64,000 nucleotides of DNA from Laguncularia racemosa. Lineage: Eukaryota; Streptophyta; Magnoliopsida; Myrtales; Combretaceae. The translations under genes were made by a program, and so were the position numbers. The notes beneath the pieces are model-generated. The model saw only the letters and a program-made list of their open reading frames with translations. It was not told where the DNA came from and made no database searches. Positions 1 to 12,492 of this stretch are shown one piece after another. The stretch covers positions 496,001 to 560,000 of the forward strand of contig JBBMOL010000065.1 of NCBI GenBank assembly GCA_037954665.1, written 5' to 3'. Each line of letters begins with the position of its first letter. The stretch's first letter is position 1.

Positions 1-82
1 TCTTCAAAAAATCATCTAAAAATTCAACAATAAAGCACAATTTCATTACTCTAGATAAGGGTATTTTGCGACTTATCAATTT

Positions 83-647
83 ATTACAAGAAGCACATCG
101 GAGAAAATAATCCCCCAAATACTACATTGGTGATTTGCCAATTGACATGCAATCATTTGTTACCCATCATGAGCGCAAAAAGCATGGAATTAATATAAAA
201 ACGTTGTATGAAAACACAAACAATAGCAAGATTTCTATCCTAATGTTGGGCCACAAGAAACAGAAAAGCCATCATTTCATATGGAAAACGTGGACATCAT
301 TTTGAACTTTTCTCTAAAAGATAGAATCAATACTCAAATATGGATGAATACTTTTAAGCTTGTAACCTCATTTAGATAATGGACCATAGGTAAAGAAGAG
401 AAATGGACATGTAAATAAGGAGATATGACATGAGATTTATAGGAAAAAACAAGAAAAAAGGTAAAAATTTAAGGGAATACATTGTGGTTGATAGTAATAA
501 TACAATTTAGTTTTCTCATAAGGAAGTGAAATTTAAGGCAGCAAAGAACAAGATATAAGGTATTTTTTACAATGTTTATATAGATGTTTGGGGTGTAATT
601 ATTGTAGCATCAAGAGAGAGATATAGTGTTTTGCAATATAGATTCAT
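83..647. repeat. Direct duplication, copy 1 (about 0.56 kb)
   Basis: This stretch matches 1482-2036 over its whole length, with scattered substitutions and small indels. The two copies flank the dispersed repeat at 648-1437. Neither copy has an intact reading frame. A 60-codon frame open in copy 2 is shifted in copy 1, so this is probably non-coding or long-dead DNA. It could be a simple tandem duplication, or the ends of a small decayed element. The sequence does not decide between these. Confidence 0.7.
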
Positions 648-1437
648 TGTCATGCCCCAAATGGGGGCTTGGAAGTTTCCGCTAAAAATTATCATGGTAC
701 GTATGCACCTTTTATATGATAATCGTCTTACAAGTTAGAGACCGTAAGACTCTAAATGATTAATTATATTGACGACTAGTCATATTACGTATATTTACAT
801 AATAAAATATAATTATGGATTTCGTATTTTACGGTCAACCATGATCGTAGAAAATCGATATTCCCGACCAACTAATAAAATGGAATAAAATTCTAAGTTT
901 CACAATTTCAATTTTTACATAAGGTTCCTAAGACAACATTTCATCTAAATAATCTATCCTTCGTAATTTTTACTTCATCATTCTTGTCTTCCAAAAACTC
1001 TTGACATTTCACATCTTATCCCATCCCAAGCTTTCATAATCTCTACCTACAAAATGGTATGTGGAGGGGTGAGCACACTACGACTTAGTAAATGAGAGGG
1101 TAATATTTTTAATACTACACATGCACAAGCAATTTCAAATCAAGTTATCAAATCATATGCTATACATGAACAACCATATGAATGCAGCATCTACTATGAT
1201 CTTCCGGTAACCAACAAAAAGTTTAGGGTTTACACCCCCCTTAACCTTAGGTTAGGGATTCCAAGCCAGCATCAATATCTAGGTTTTATACACAATCTCA
1301 TTACTCTTATCACTTATTTATACTATGTCTTAGCTTTATTGATCTAGGATCAGGTGCCTCTCTACACCGAGTATTTACACCCTCAAGAGATAGGTCGGAC
1401 TCGGAATTATCAAGATGCGACAATCCCCTAATCACTT
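648..1437. repeat. Dispersed repeat starting TGTCATGCC, copy 1
   Basis: About 790 bases resemble 24634-25424 from the first bases to roughly the AATCACTT at the right end. The start reads TGTCATGCCCC here and TGTCACGCCTC there. Beginning with TG fits an LTR or similar element end. No target duplication, primer-binding site or coding region was seen, so the element class stays open. Confidence 0.55.
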
Positions 1438-1481
1438 GTAATAATCAATAATATAATTGATATTCTCCAACCGCATAATAT

Positions 1482-2036
1482 TTATTACAAGAAGCATTTC
1501 GGAGAAAATAATCCGCTAAATGCTATGTTGGTAATTTGCCAATTGACATGCAATCATTTGTAACCCATCATGACCGCAAAAAACATGGAATTGATATAAA
1601 AACGTTGTATGACAAGACAAACAATAGCACGATTTCTATCCTAATGTTGGGCCACAAGGAACAGAAAGCCATCATTTCATATGGAACTCATGGACAATAT
1701 TTTGAACTTTTTTCCTAAAAGATGGAATCAATACTCAGATATGGATGAATACTTTTAAGCTTATGGCCTTGTTTAGATAATGGACCATAGGTAGAGAAGA
1801 GAAAAGGACATGTAAATAAGGAGATATGACACGAGATTTATAGGGGAAAAAAAGATTAAAAAATTAGGGGAATACGTAGTAGTAGATAGCAATAATACAA
1901 TTTAGTTTTCTCATAAGGAAGTGCAATTTAAGGCAGCAAAGAACAAGATATAGGGTATTTTTTGCTATCTTTATATAGATGTTTGGGGTGCAATTATTAT
2001 AGCTCCAAGAGAGAGACATAGTGTTTTGCAATACTC
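1482..2036. repeat. Direct duplication, copy 2
   Basis: This is the partner of 83-647. The longest open frame (1536-1718) would need a TTG start and has a TAA just upstream. Most codon differences from copy 1 change the amino acid, so I do not call a gene. Confidence 0.7.
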
Positions 2037-2059
2037 ATTCATGACTACTAAAGAAGGTT

Positions 2060-2530
2060 TTTTTGTATAATATGTAATAGGGAAAATGGAATAACAAATG
2101 AATGCTATAAGAATATTTATTTTTTGATAAATTCAAAAAAGAAATGAAGAGATATCACTCAATTTAATAATATTTCAGAATGCCATAAAATTGAATTGCT
2201 TATTACATCCATTGCCCATTTATAGCCTTATAGGCATAAAGTAAATCTTAGGAAATTTTGATAAAAAAGAAAACTAGATACTACCCTATAATCTAGGAAA
2301 CGACTAAGAAATAATATCCTAACAAATCTTAAAATAATGTCTAAAAATAAAAGGAAACTAAAATGTTTAGAAAATAAAAACTACTAATCAATTGATAGAA
2401 AAAAAAAAAAACATATCAAATAGAATCTACTTCAAGCTCTTAATCATGTAGCCGTGCATGGGTCAATCATCATTCCCCTTTTCTTTGAGAAGATTTTTCC
2501 TCAAATTTTACATGTACCACCTGAATTAAA
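2060..2530 (-). mobile_element. Minus-strand retroelement 3' end and possible LTR remnant
   Basis: Read on the minus strand, 2470-2530 contains the purine-rich text that ends gypsy polyproteins in this window (compare 50945-50975): a DLR-N-like stretch followed by GAGGGGAATGATG-like bases, here degraded. Further left, on the minus strand, a TATAAATGGGCAATGG stretch near 2210-2235 resembles an LTR promoter. No clear termini or target duplication were found. This is a remnant at best. Confidence 0.35.
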
Positions 2531-3189
2531 TACCATTATGCAAACTTCAAATTTATACAAATAATAATAAATCACCCAAACATGTGATTTTATAATGGAC
2601 ACAAATCTAGCCCATGCATCGTATAACCTTTTTATAAAATTGAATAACCTTTGTATAATGATTTTTGGATGACATATTGGGTTCTCATCGTAGCTTGTAT
2701 TGATGATTCTATATATATTGACACAATTGATAATTTATTAGCTTGAAAAATTATTGACTTCCTTTCATTTTCTTGACTCTACATTAACAGCCTCATCACT
2801 TGATTTTTCTACCACTTCTTTATTTGTAGATTTTTCATTAATTATAAAGCTCAAAATTTTTATTTTTGGCATCTCCTGTACGACTCTAGAAATTTTATCG
2901 CTATGGGCATTCCCTAATTCATCATTATTTGAGTACTCTTGAATATTGAATATCCCAACCTCCTCTAAAAGTTTTGCATCTTTTCCCATGAAATTTCATT
3001 AATCTTTTCCCTTGCAATCCTTTTTAATAGCTAAATTCTCACTCTCTCACTTATTTTCTAATATAGCATCCAATTTCATAGGATTCTCACGAATCTCCTC
3101 ATCTAATGCTATCCTCTTAATCCTTTATTTCTTTTCTTTCTTTTTTCTCTAATTTGACCATCTTCTCACTCGATCTTTTATACTGTCTA
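2531..3189. other. AT-rich stretch with no supportable gene
   Basis: A 74-codon minus-strand frame (2765-2989) lies between the copia integrase remnant and the retroelement tail. It has no recognisable motif. It may be decayed inter-domain retroelement sequence, but nothing in it proves that. Confidence 0.3.
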
Positions 3190-3640
3190 GATGTTCTCAC
3201 ACTTCGTCTTCATCCATAGGCCTAAAAGCAATTCTTTTTCCTTCCTTTCTAATCCACTATTCATTCTTCAAGTCCAAATGTACAACTTTTTATATAATTG
3301 CCAATGTCTTCCTAAATTAATATGACAATCATTTAGCTCAATGCGCAAACTTATCAACATTAGAACGATTTCCTAATATAAATTATTTTCCATTGAAAAC
3401 ATGAGAATATGAAATTGTACGCTTCCTTTCTCTAAAAGGTTTATAACATGTATTGTTTGCAAAAGACTTTATATAGACTTTGTTAATGATATAACAAGCT
3501 ATTAAGATAGCTTCTACCCAAAAATAGTTTGTATACCATTAAAATTTGACAAAGTAAAAGTTATTTCTTTAATGGTGGTGCTTTTCTATTCAACAACTCC
3601 ATTTTGCTAAGGAGTACAATCATAAAATTTATAACTTAGT
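3190..3640 (-). pseudogene. Ty1/copia integrase remnant
   Basis: Translating the minus strand from about 3625 downward gives DCTP-stop-QNGVVE. This is the degraded form of the TPQQNGVVER signature found just before the third catalytic residue of copia integrases. The downstream text includes ACYIINKVYIKS (the family consensus is close to NTACYIINRV) and a stretch like the YSHVFG-C-FIL segment that follows it. Stop codons and frameshifts run throughout, so nothing can be made from it. No gag, protease or reverse transcriptase remains nearby. It is the oldest-looking coding trace in the window. The family call is firm from the QNGVVE and ACYIINKV motifs; the exact limits are approximate. Confidence 0.75.
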
Positions 3641-3651
3641 ACATTGTTATA

Positions 3652-6600
3652 AAAAAAAAAAAAAGACAACAATTATGTTGCAAATACTATGACAAATAAT
3701 AAGCTGATGAGGATTAACTCATAATGTCAATCATAGTTTAATGAATCCACTTTTTCCTTCAATTTCATATGTAGGATTTTCCAAAAAGGAATACCTCGAA
3801 TCTAATAAGTTCATAATCAAATTAACTTTGAATTAACATCGCAAGTTTTTCTTATAAGTATATCTTTAACCTAACAATGCCATAAGTTAGTGATTGGTTT
3901 ACATATCTTAATACTAGAGGGATATCAGTTTTTTTTTTTTTTTTCATAGAATTGATAGGATGAATTGGTAAGTTTTATATGCTTTTTATAATGTAGAATT
4001 GGCTATATCTTGCTTATTCTAATATTCCAATTACTCGTATTGTAAATATATGAAATAATTTCTCATATTAACGATATTATTATATATATATATTCAAGTA
4101 ATTAACCATAAGCATACCCAATGCAAGACAAAAAAAAAAAAGTCTATCAAAGAAATCAACTTTGGTCAATTAATAAACGTCTTGAATGCTAAGATGATTG
4201 ATTATTCAAATTTTATGCTCCTCTTTCAAGATTTTCAATAATATACATGGAAAAAGAAAACTAAAGCATCATTAATATGAGTGAGATGTTTAACTATTCG
4301 TGTTGGTAAAAGAAAAAAGAATAGGAACTATCACAAAGTGGAGAAAGAGAACATATACAATTTGTGTATGTTTTATTCATTATATTGAAACAAACGGCCA
4401 AGAATTCATAACCATAAAGACAACACTTACATAGTTCCAACAGGAATGGAGGGACATAAGATGCAAATACAAGGAAAAAAATTAAATAAAAGAGAAGTCA
4501 TAGTTGAAGTTTATTACCAGAAACTCTTGATTTTGGCATCTCCAAAATTGATAGAAGCAACCACACCTGAATCCAACACAACAATATAGGATATTTCACA
4601 CACATCACATTAATAATAACCAACATTACTCTTTCTAAGGGATTGGGAAATCTTTGAGTATCTAATTGATAGCATACCTTAATTCAAACATCTTTCAAGA
4701 AGTACGCAAAGGTTTAGAGTAAAATATGATGGATTGATAATAATAGTAATCTTTACGCAACTTAGTAGTACTAGTAAAATTACATATTTATATGATATGG
4801 TGCCTATAGCCAATGGGAATCTCTTTAAATTCAAAATACTAGTCTATCCTAAAAAAAAAAAAAAAGGTTCAAAATAATAGTTTAAGAACCCAAATCTACT
4901 CAAACATCTAATGTATCTATCATCATGTCACAATCTTCCAATAATAAATATTAATGAATGTTGCATATGCATTAGGGGTGTTATAAAAATATAAGAAAAT
5001 CTTATTTGAATTGTCTCTTTTTTTATTTATATTTTATGTATATCTTAGTTGTATCTAATTTATCTCTAATTTGAAATTTAGTATTTAGGAATTTATCTTA
5101 TCTATATCTTATTTATATAACTATAATGAATATGGTAATTGAGAAATATGAATTAGAAAGTAAAAATTTATGTAAAGGTTTAAAAAATATATTTTGTACA
5201 TTAAAAAATGAAGTATTAGTTAATATTTTTATAAAAATAAATAAAATAATAAAAAAATAAATCGAAATTTCTAGAGATATATATTTGGTATTTAATCTTA
5301 CAAAGGGATATATATATATATATATATATTTATTTATTTTTTTGAAGTCTTACTCTTGTTAAACATATCACTTTTCTTTATGTAATAAGTGCTACCTATC
5401 AAGATAAAGTCGATACATGTGCTCCTACTACTTTATCTTCTCTTTCCAAATCCCTTTCTCTATACTTACTAACCACCCTAAATAACTTTTCTCTCAAGAA
5501 ACTTCTCTTTAGTTACTTTTAACTTTCAATGGATAGAGAACCATTCGACCACGGAGCCGAACTTAATATATTTATATCAATATTAGAATTACACATATGT
5601 AAACTATACGTATAAAAGAATACACTTTCAATTTTGTCTGTGGTTTGGTGAAGCCAACGTCCATATCTTTAATTTGCATCAACTGTTAATTCCTTCAATT
5701 GCTGGACCGACATGTGGTTTCTTTTGCTCGGACCGTAGCTTCACTAATCAATTGACAAATTTGGACTTTCAATGGACAGCGCACCGAAACGTGGACCAGC
5801 TTGTGAACCACACCGACCGAACTCAACCCTTCACGATTTGGCTGACAGGAACGTGGACCTAGGTGTACTACACTGGACGGTGGGCTGAACACATGTGGCT
5901 CCTAGGTTTGCTTCAATTGATTGTTGTATGGAAGCTTGCTGGAAGAGCACTTATTTGTACGTTGATGGCTTATTGACGTCATTATGTTGGACTTTAGTGA
6001 ATGGAAATCAACTTGGGCTTCAATGGATGATTGGGCTTTAATTTAGTTTCTTCCTTCATTTCTCATGTGATTCTTGTCCCAAATACCTTGTCTGTATGTT
6101 TTACGATCCGCAAATTTTCCCTATAAAAAACATAAAAAAAATCACACATAAGTATAATAAATAGTTAGATAAAAGTATATAAATTTACACTGTATCATAC
6201 ATCCTATATATCATTATATATATAATATTTTTGTGTATATAACACGTAATATTTAATATGATTTTAATCTAAGCATCGTAGTATATGATTCAACATATTT
6301 GTTTACAATATATCATACTTTAGACAATTCAAAAATCATTACGATTTAGAATAAGCGATACACAAACACAAAGTTATTCCAAATCAAAATTTCAATGCAT
6401 ATAATGAGAACTTTTTACTTGTCTTAACCATATAAAATATATAATAAGTGACAATCTTAATATTTTCTTTTTCTTGAAATCCTGCCATATACACAATCCT
6501 ATAATTATAAACCTCCAATTTAATATTATACACAGCCAACTTCATTATTAAAATGCAAAATAGCTAAAATTACGTGGGATAATTTACCGTATGTCTAGTA

Positions 6601-7660
6601 AGGCTCAACTCGTGAAGAATTCATTCTACGTGTCAATGATCATAGTGCACATCATTCAATCTATGGGGTGATAATTGTTTAGGAAGCCTTAAACCTCATA
6701 TTTTTCAATGTTGTCAACTAAGGTCTTTACAAGTTGCTGTAAAAGCAGGTTAAAGAAGTAAATCAGATGAATTTTATGGTTGAATCAAGTTAGACCGTTC
6801 GACTCAATTTGGGTCTAACAATACTTATTAATACACTAGCTTCATAAGCAATAACATCAAGTATGGGGTCAAACCAATTAATGGCGCTATAAGCACCATT
6901 AAAAGTAAATTCGTCAATACAATAACATGAACCCTAAGACCCCTAACCATTTTCTTCATCTTATTGCGAAATACATGCGCTGGTTATCATCATCCAGCTC
7001 AAACACAACAAAGGGATTATCGACTATCCATCTAGCTAGAACTACAACATAAACAATCCTAATTTATTCGGCACTTCTTCATCATCCTTATCTTCTACTA
7101 CTTTAGAAACTAAAAACTTTAGTACAATATTCATCAAAATAATAAAAAGAATATAAAACATTTATCTCTAGTTCTTTAATGCTAACATGACTACTTTTGC
7201 AACGGTAATTGCCACATTTGTATAAAACACATACGTATAATAAAAATTTATTATTATAAACTAATTATATACATACATACATATATATATCATATTAAAG
7301 TGATATTAAAAAGTTTTCATACTTTACTAAAACCAATCTTTTCTTTTGATATTACACTCTTTTTTTTCAAATAACACGAACGCCAATCACACGAATAACA
7401 CTAACATAATGCTAACATTAGTTTTTTGTTTTTTTTCTCAATAACAAAATGTAAAACTTTGGCTCTCACTTCTATGTTTCAAGTTTAAGAAATTTTGTAA
7501 GATTTATGCACCTTTAGTTCTCTCCATGTCTCTTTATCATAGAGCTCCAATGCTTTGAAAATGGCTACCACTGTAATTGCCAATAATATAGTTTATATAT
7601 ATATAAGATAATAAATTACATTATATGATTTAATTAAAGAAGCATCCATTGAAGTTAAAT
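3652..7660. repeat. Duplicated backbone segment, copy 1
   Basis: 3652-4060 matches 7786-8140. About 4040-4752 matches 18713-19444. 7036-7660 matches 19443 to about 20975, once the solo LTR there is discounted. Copy 1 therefore looks like the less interrupted version. It is AT-rich, with a TA run at 5303-5328 and no recognisable gene. Confidence 0.7.
4753..7037. other. 2.3 kb present only in backbone copy 1
   Basis: This block has no counterpart in copy 2, where the flanking sequences join directly near 19444. The two break points share CT, as in a microhomology deletion. It contains an AT-rich part (4900-5400), a more balanced part (5640-6120) and more AT-rich sequence. No gene, LTR or repeat was recognised. 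Confidence 0.5.
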
Positions 7661-7785
7661 ATTAAAGACTCAAATACAAAAAAAAAAACACAAAAAAAAG
7701 TTTAGGATTGAAATTAAAAAAGAAATAACAAATATTGAGGATAAAATTTATATTTTTCCCAAAAAATATAAAATAAAAAGACAAC

Positions 7786-8140
7786 AATCACGTTGCAAAT
7801 ACTATGACAAATAATAAGCTGATGAGAATTAACTCAAAATATCAATCATAGTTTAATGAATCCACTTCTTTGCCTTCAATTTCATATGTAGGATTTTCTA
7901 AAAAGGAATACCTTTGATCTAATAAGTTCATAATCAAATTAACTTTGACTTAGCATCACAAGTTTTTCTTCAGAATGTCATAAGTTAGTGATTAGTTTAT
8001 ATATCTTAATGCTAGAGGTATATCTTTTTTTTTTCTTTTTTCCAGTAAAATTGATTGGATGAATTGGTCCATTTTATATCCTTTTTATAGTGTAGAATTG
8101 GCCATATCTTGCTTATACTAATATTTTGATTACTCATATT
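7786..8140. repeat. Duplicated backbone segment, copy 2, left part
   Basis: It matches 3652-4060 and is interrupted at ATAAG by element T1. The match resumes at 18713. Confidence 0.7.
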
Positions 8141-8263
8141 ATAAGTGATGTGCTAAGGATCCAATTACAAGTATACAAAGCCAATTGAAGAATCAACTAA
8201 ACAAAGTTCACAAAATGGCATGATTCCAATTGCCACATGAACCCTAATTGCATGAATCAATTT

Positions 8264-8290
8264 GCTTTGCTACCAAATTATAATGTGCTC
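8264..8290 (-). other. Embedded fossil primer-binding site and old LTR end inside the T1 LTR
   Basis: GCTTTGCTACCA followed by AATTATAATGTGC aligns with the real primer site and LTR edge of T5 at 41446-41470 (GCTCTGATACCA, then AATTATGATGTGC). About 22 of 25 positions match. It sits 118 bases inside the current LTR edge. The same feature is in the right LTR at 18022-18045. Confidence 0.7.
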
Positions 8291-8613
8291 AATTGGAATT
8301 CCAATACCAATCAAAGAAACAAGCACAATTGATTCCAATTTGCAACTAAATGGCGTAAACCATAGATTGAAAAATGGACCTTAATTGAGTGAAACAAGAA
8401 CAAAATAAAAATAACTAATTCCTTACCAGATATTATATGCTAGTTGGAATTAGGATTAACTTGTAATTTGTTGATATTACTCACAACAAATCCAAGTCCA
8501 CTTGCCACAATCCAAACTTGAATTGATAAGAGTATTTTGTGAAGAGTCAAACCCTTACACAAAAAGGTAGTTGAAATGTGTATGTTAAAAAAGCTCTCTT
8601 TTAACCCTATTTT

Positions 8614-8631
8614 GCAAGTATTTATACTTGC
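8614..8631 (-). promoter_or_regulatory. Palindromic TATA region, T1 left LTR
   Basis: GCAAGTATTTATACTTGC has perfect 8-base arms. On the minus strand it reads TATAAATA. Confidence 0.7.
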
Positions 8632-8976
8632 TCTAAATAGGGCAAATTTAACAAAGAAAAATTACAAGTAAAAAATAATAAGTGACCGGTTTTTAGCAAC
8701 AAAGGAAAATTATAAGCAAACCCATCATATGCGGCTAACTTCTTCACTTCCATGGAACAATTGTTAGATCGGTTCTTTTTTATTTATGTAAGTCTATAAA
8801 TGACCTTCAATTGATCCTTAGTAAATTTTACTTGCTGTCTTATAAAACCGATAAATTTACCTATTACAATGCAAAGATAAATTGTTATTAGATAAATGAA
8901 ATAACATGTGGATGTTTGGGCACATTTGTTCAATTTGATTTCCTCACTACTAGATTTAGAGGTGTGATTCCCATTA

Positions 8977-9931
8977 TCTTCTCAAGTGTCTGAAAGATTT
9001 GTCCTCAAATCTAAGGGGTCTTTTCTTATACTAACATCTGGTGTTTGCGTATGCTTGTTGGCCTGAAGTCCTAAGAAGCCATTAGTTTTACTAATCTGTT
9101 CTTAAAATGTGTGAACTTCAGGTGGAGACATAGGAGTCAAGATAACCCATGCACCATCTTTTTGAAACATATAAGTGTTTTTAAACCCATCATGTAGCAC
9201 CTTCCTATCAAACAACCAAAGCCTACCCAGTAGTATATGAAAGGCACACATAAGAAGAACATCACAGATAATCTCATCATTATATCTATCTCTTATACTG
9301 AATGGCACCCTTACCCTCTATGCAACATGCAAACTACCCTAGTCATCCAGCCAATGTAATTTATAATGGTGTAGATGTGAACTAGTGACTAGTTTTAAGT
9401 TTTTTACTAATGTGGCAGATATGACATTAGTGTAACTACCACTATCGATGAAAAGAACACAAAAGTTACCTCGAATCCGACAAGGTGTGTTGAATAGGTT
9501 TTCCATCTATATGTCCTGAACATCTAGAGATATCGTCATGACCCTACGCAACACATTAATAGGCAAGTATTTATCATCCCTCTTGTCCTCATGTGTCTCA
9601 GCATCATGATCATCATAATATTCCCGTAGAGCTATGGATAAGTTTGTAGGCTCGACAACTTCTTCTTAATCATCATCATTGTTTCCCTCTATAACAATCA
9701 TCACCCTTTTATTGGGACACTATGTAGCCATGTGTCTAAAACCCATGCATTTGAAACATTTAATTTGGCTCATTTTCCTACTGGTTGACCCTAGCACTAT
9801 CTGCCTAAAATCAACCCCAATAACCTCTTTTCCTTTCATATAAGTATCCTTCTCCCTATCAGTGTTAGAGATATTATTGTCCAAAGCCTTAGATGTTCTC
9901 CTATTCCTTTTTGTCCCCCTATCTGACCATC
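8977..9931 (-). pseudogene. T1 gag C-terminus and protease, broken
   Basis: On the minus strand, near 9690-9770, the translation has a CCHC zinc knuckle of the form CFKCMGF-HMA-CP. One position is a stop codon. An acidic spacer follows, then the retroviral aspartic protease with active-site region FIDSGSYTNV near 9440. Next comes the longest open stretch, 9102-9308, which carries the protease flap and core (ICDVLLMCAFHILLGR). Sequence after the protease goes straight to the element's 3' tail. All catalytic pol domains after the protease are absent. T2 cuts gag just upstream of the zinc knuckle at 9932, and the rest of gag resumes at 16165. Stops make it non-functional. Confidence 0.8.
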
Positions 9932-10345
9932 TGACCTGATGTGCCTAATTCCAAGCTTAAGCACAATCAAAAGAATCAAGGAAAACACCTCAATTCACAC
10001 ACACAAAAATCGGTTCACTTGAGTAGGTAAATGCAGAAATCCTAAAGGCAATGGAATGAAATCCGAAGAGCTCCAATTTCGATTAACAATCCATACAAGT
10101 AATCTTCATCAAATAACAACAATTATAATTGAAACCCACGTGAATCAAATCAAGAAAACAAATGGGTCAAAACCACAAATTCCAATCCCTTCCTTCAACT
10201 ATCTAATTCACGTCACAATAAAGAGAATTATATCATACATCAACACAATCAATCCTATAACAAGCTATTGATCACAAATTGAGAATTAAAACAAGTCTAA
10301 GAACATCCAAATCAACCCTAGATATGACGCACTAGTGATGAAATG

Positions 10346-11901
10346 TGATACGCTCAGAACGTATATATAAAATGGGAGCGTAAATTGCAGCAAGTGCACT
10401 GGTCGTATCAAGTAATAAAGGGTGAAAAGTAAGGTTGTCGATCCCTCGAGGAACCAATAGAGTACTAGATCTATGGCAATTCTTATCAATATCTAGGTGA
10501 TTAAAAAGGATTTTTGAAATGTCTAATCTAAAAATTTAACTTAAAGCAACAAGAAAAATTTTATGATGAATCTATCAATTATGAACAAGGGAAATTAGAA
10601 TTCACCCTAGATTTGTTAATCAAATTGCTACCAAGTTATGTCAACTAGTGGTTATAAGGTTATTCAAGTGAGTTTAGAAAATCCTTTTTAGGGATGTTGA
10701 CCTTAAATCAATTAGTCGGCTTCCGCGTCTCCAATTAACCAAGGAATCAAAATTATGTTCATACACCTCCCGATGCTACAAACAACTAATGCCCTAAATC
10801 AATTAACCCTAATCCCTTAGTGATTAATTAACAAGAAACATTGCATTGCGCCCTCCATAAACTCTAATTAAACCAATTATCACAACTCCCGTATTGATAA
10901 TCAATCTAATTAAGAATTCCTAACAAATCCTAATCAATTCCCGTATCAAAAGGATTTCTAACAATTATAATCAAAGACCGATTATAATTGAAATCAAAGG
11001 AATTGCAATCATGAATAATCCTAATAATTCCTAATTACATAACATGGCTACAATTATCCTTTTAACATTCTAGAGTTTCATCCAATTTCCCACAAGGATG
11101 ATTTAGAACATTATAGTATGAGTTGCATAAAAACAATTGAAATAAAGAGGTGCAATGGAATTCATATTAAACAACAAGAATAAACTAATAAATGGCATAA
11201 AAGAAAATAAAGTAAATGAAACAATGGTTATAATCTTCAAGAGCTTCAATCTTCCAAAATGACTCCTTGAATTCTTCAATTGAAAGCAAACTTCAACAAA
11301 ATGACATTCTTCCTTCAAACTAAACTTCGGAAAAATCTAAAGTACCTAAGGAAATTCTAATGATTCAAAAGAAAGACAAATGATGCTAAAACAAAGAAGA
11401 AGAACAAAGGATGCTAAACAAAAGATGCTAAGCAAAAGGGATTCTAAACAAAAGAAAGGATGCTTAACCAAAGAAAGGATGCTCCCAAGGTTCACACAAG
11501 GGGTCTATTTATAGATCCAAAGAGGAGGGGGATAAGGTTGATCTGATGAGGATTTGAGTCAGCAAATTAATTAAGATATGATTTTGGAGAGATTCTCGCA
11601 ATGGATATCCGGGGAGTAATGAAGGCCGGCTCAAGGCCGGCGGCTTTGCTTCTTTTTGAGGCCGGTTTAAAGGCCGGCTCAAGGCCGGCCCAAGGACGGC
11701 GGCCTTTAGTGCAATCCTTCGCTCACTTCTTCAATTTTGTGAAAAACTTCTCCAATTAACTTGTAATTTACTTTTGGGTCCTCAAAACCTGTATTTTCAC
11801 AATAAATACCATTAAGTATCATTTCTTTATATTTTCTTATAATATTAAAATAAATTTAATATAAGTCCAAAAGAAAATATAAGTATAATGTGATCTTATC
11901 A
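10346..11901 (-). mobile_element. Solo LTR of another gypsy family (1,556 bases)
   Basis: It is flanked by AAATG (10341-10345 and 11902-11906) at a point where the sister LTR (near 15565) is uninterrupted. It starts TGATACGCTC and ends TCTTATCA. A minus-strand TATAAATAG near 11510 suggests minus orientation. 11615-11705 holds repeated GGCCGG-type palindromes. The opening text (CAAGTAATAAAGGGTG) resembles LTR ends of large plant gypsy elements. The exact lineage is not settled. Confidence 0.9.
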
Positions 11902-12082
11902 AAATGGAAAACAACAATAAGGAACCGATATTACTCACGATTTCTCCTTGTTGCACTCGCTACAATTTCAACTCTTAGGATTGAAATTGATAAGAATTTA
12001 GATGACAATTAGGAACCCTAATTCTCACATGTAGAAGAAGTGTTTGTTCTGCAAAAATAAGCCTCCTCAAACCCTCTCTTAA

Positions 12083-12100
12083 GCAAGTATTTATACTTGC
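12083..12100 (-). promoter_or_regulatory. Palindromic TATA region, T2 left LTR
   Basis: The perfect form GCAAGTATTTATACTTGC. An AACCCTAGG stretch lies just beyond it. Confidence 0.75.
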
Positions 12101-12492
12101 TACTCCTAGGGTTAAAAAGTGCTCAAAATTACAAGTTTGCCACTTTTAAGGTGGCTAACCCTAAATGAAAATTACAAAGAAATAAAAGTATCACAAAACC
12201 AAAATAGTTCAATAAACAATTACAAGATACAAAATGACATAAGTCTTCATGATCCAATGCCTCGGAATAGAGAATAATCGCAGCGGGTCTTTGATTGTTA
12301 TCTTGAAAAATGTTTTCTGTCCAACTGAAGTTGTAAGACATTTTGGCATCCCGTGGAGAAATTATAATTGTACCTGTAAGATTATTCTCAAATTTTATTA
12401 GAAATAAAGATATAAGGTAAAATATGAACAATTTGGATCATCGTCCAAATTGGATTCTGAAGAGGTTGACAGTGTCAGAAATTTTCCCATCA

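Larger units (their letters stand above)
8146..8976 (-). repeat. T1 3' LTR (left)
   Basis: It starts TGATGTGC and ends CCCATTA. The family ends CCCATCA, so the last bases are mutated. Beyond the end, at 8977-9020, lies the purine tract (read on the minus strand) and the sequence encoding the polyprotein tail. It has the palindromic TATA region at 8614-8631 and an embedded primer-site-like stretch at 8264-8275. Confidence 0.9.
9937..12492 (-). repeat. T2 3' LTR (left), split by a solo LTR
   Basis: It starts TGATGTGCC and ends CCCATCA, with a purine tract beyond it. Bases 10346-11906 are the inserted solo LTR plus one target-site copy. The palindromic TATA region is at 12083-12100. Confidence 0.92.

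Noticed and set aside
1536..1718. 60-codon frame in the duplicated segment, possibly an exon.
   Set aside because: It needs a TTG start with a stop just upstream, is frameshifted in the other copy, and most differences between copies change the amino acid.
4512..4610. Minus-strand exon-like text (VVLDSGVVASINFGDAK) also present near 19162-19262.
   Set aside because: Differences between the two copies are mostly amino-acid changing. One copy has a stop, and no further exons were found.
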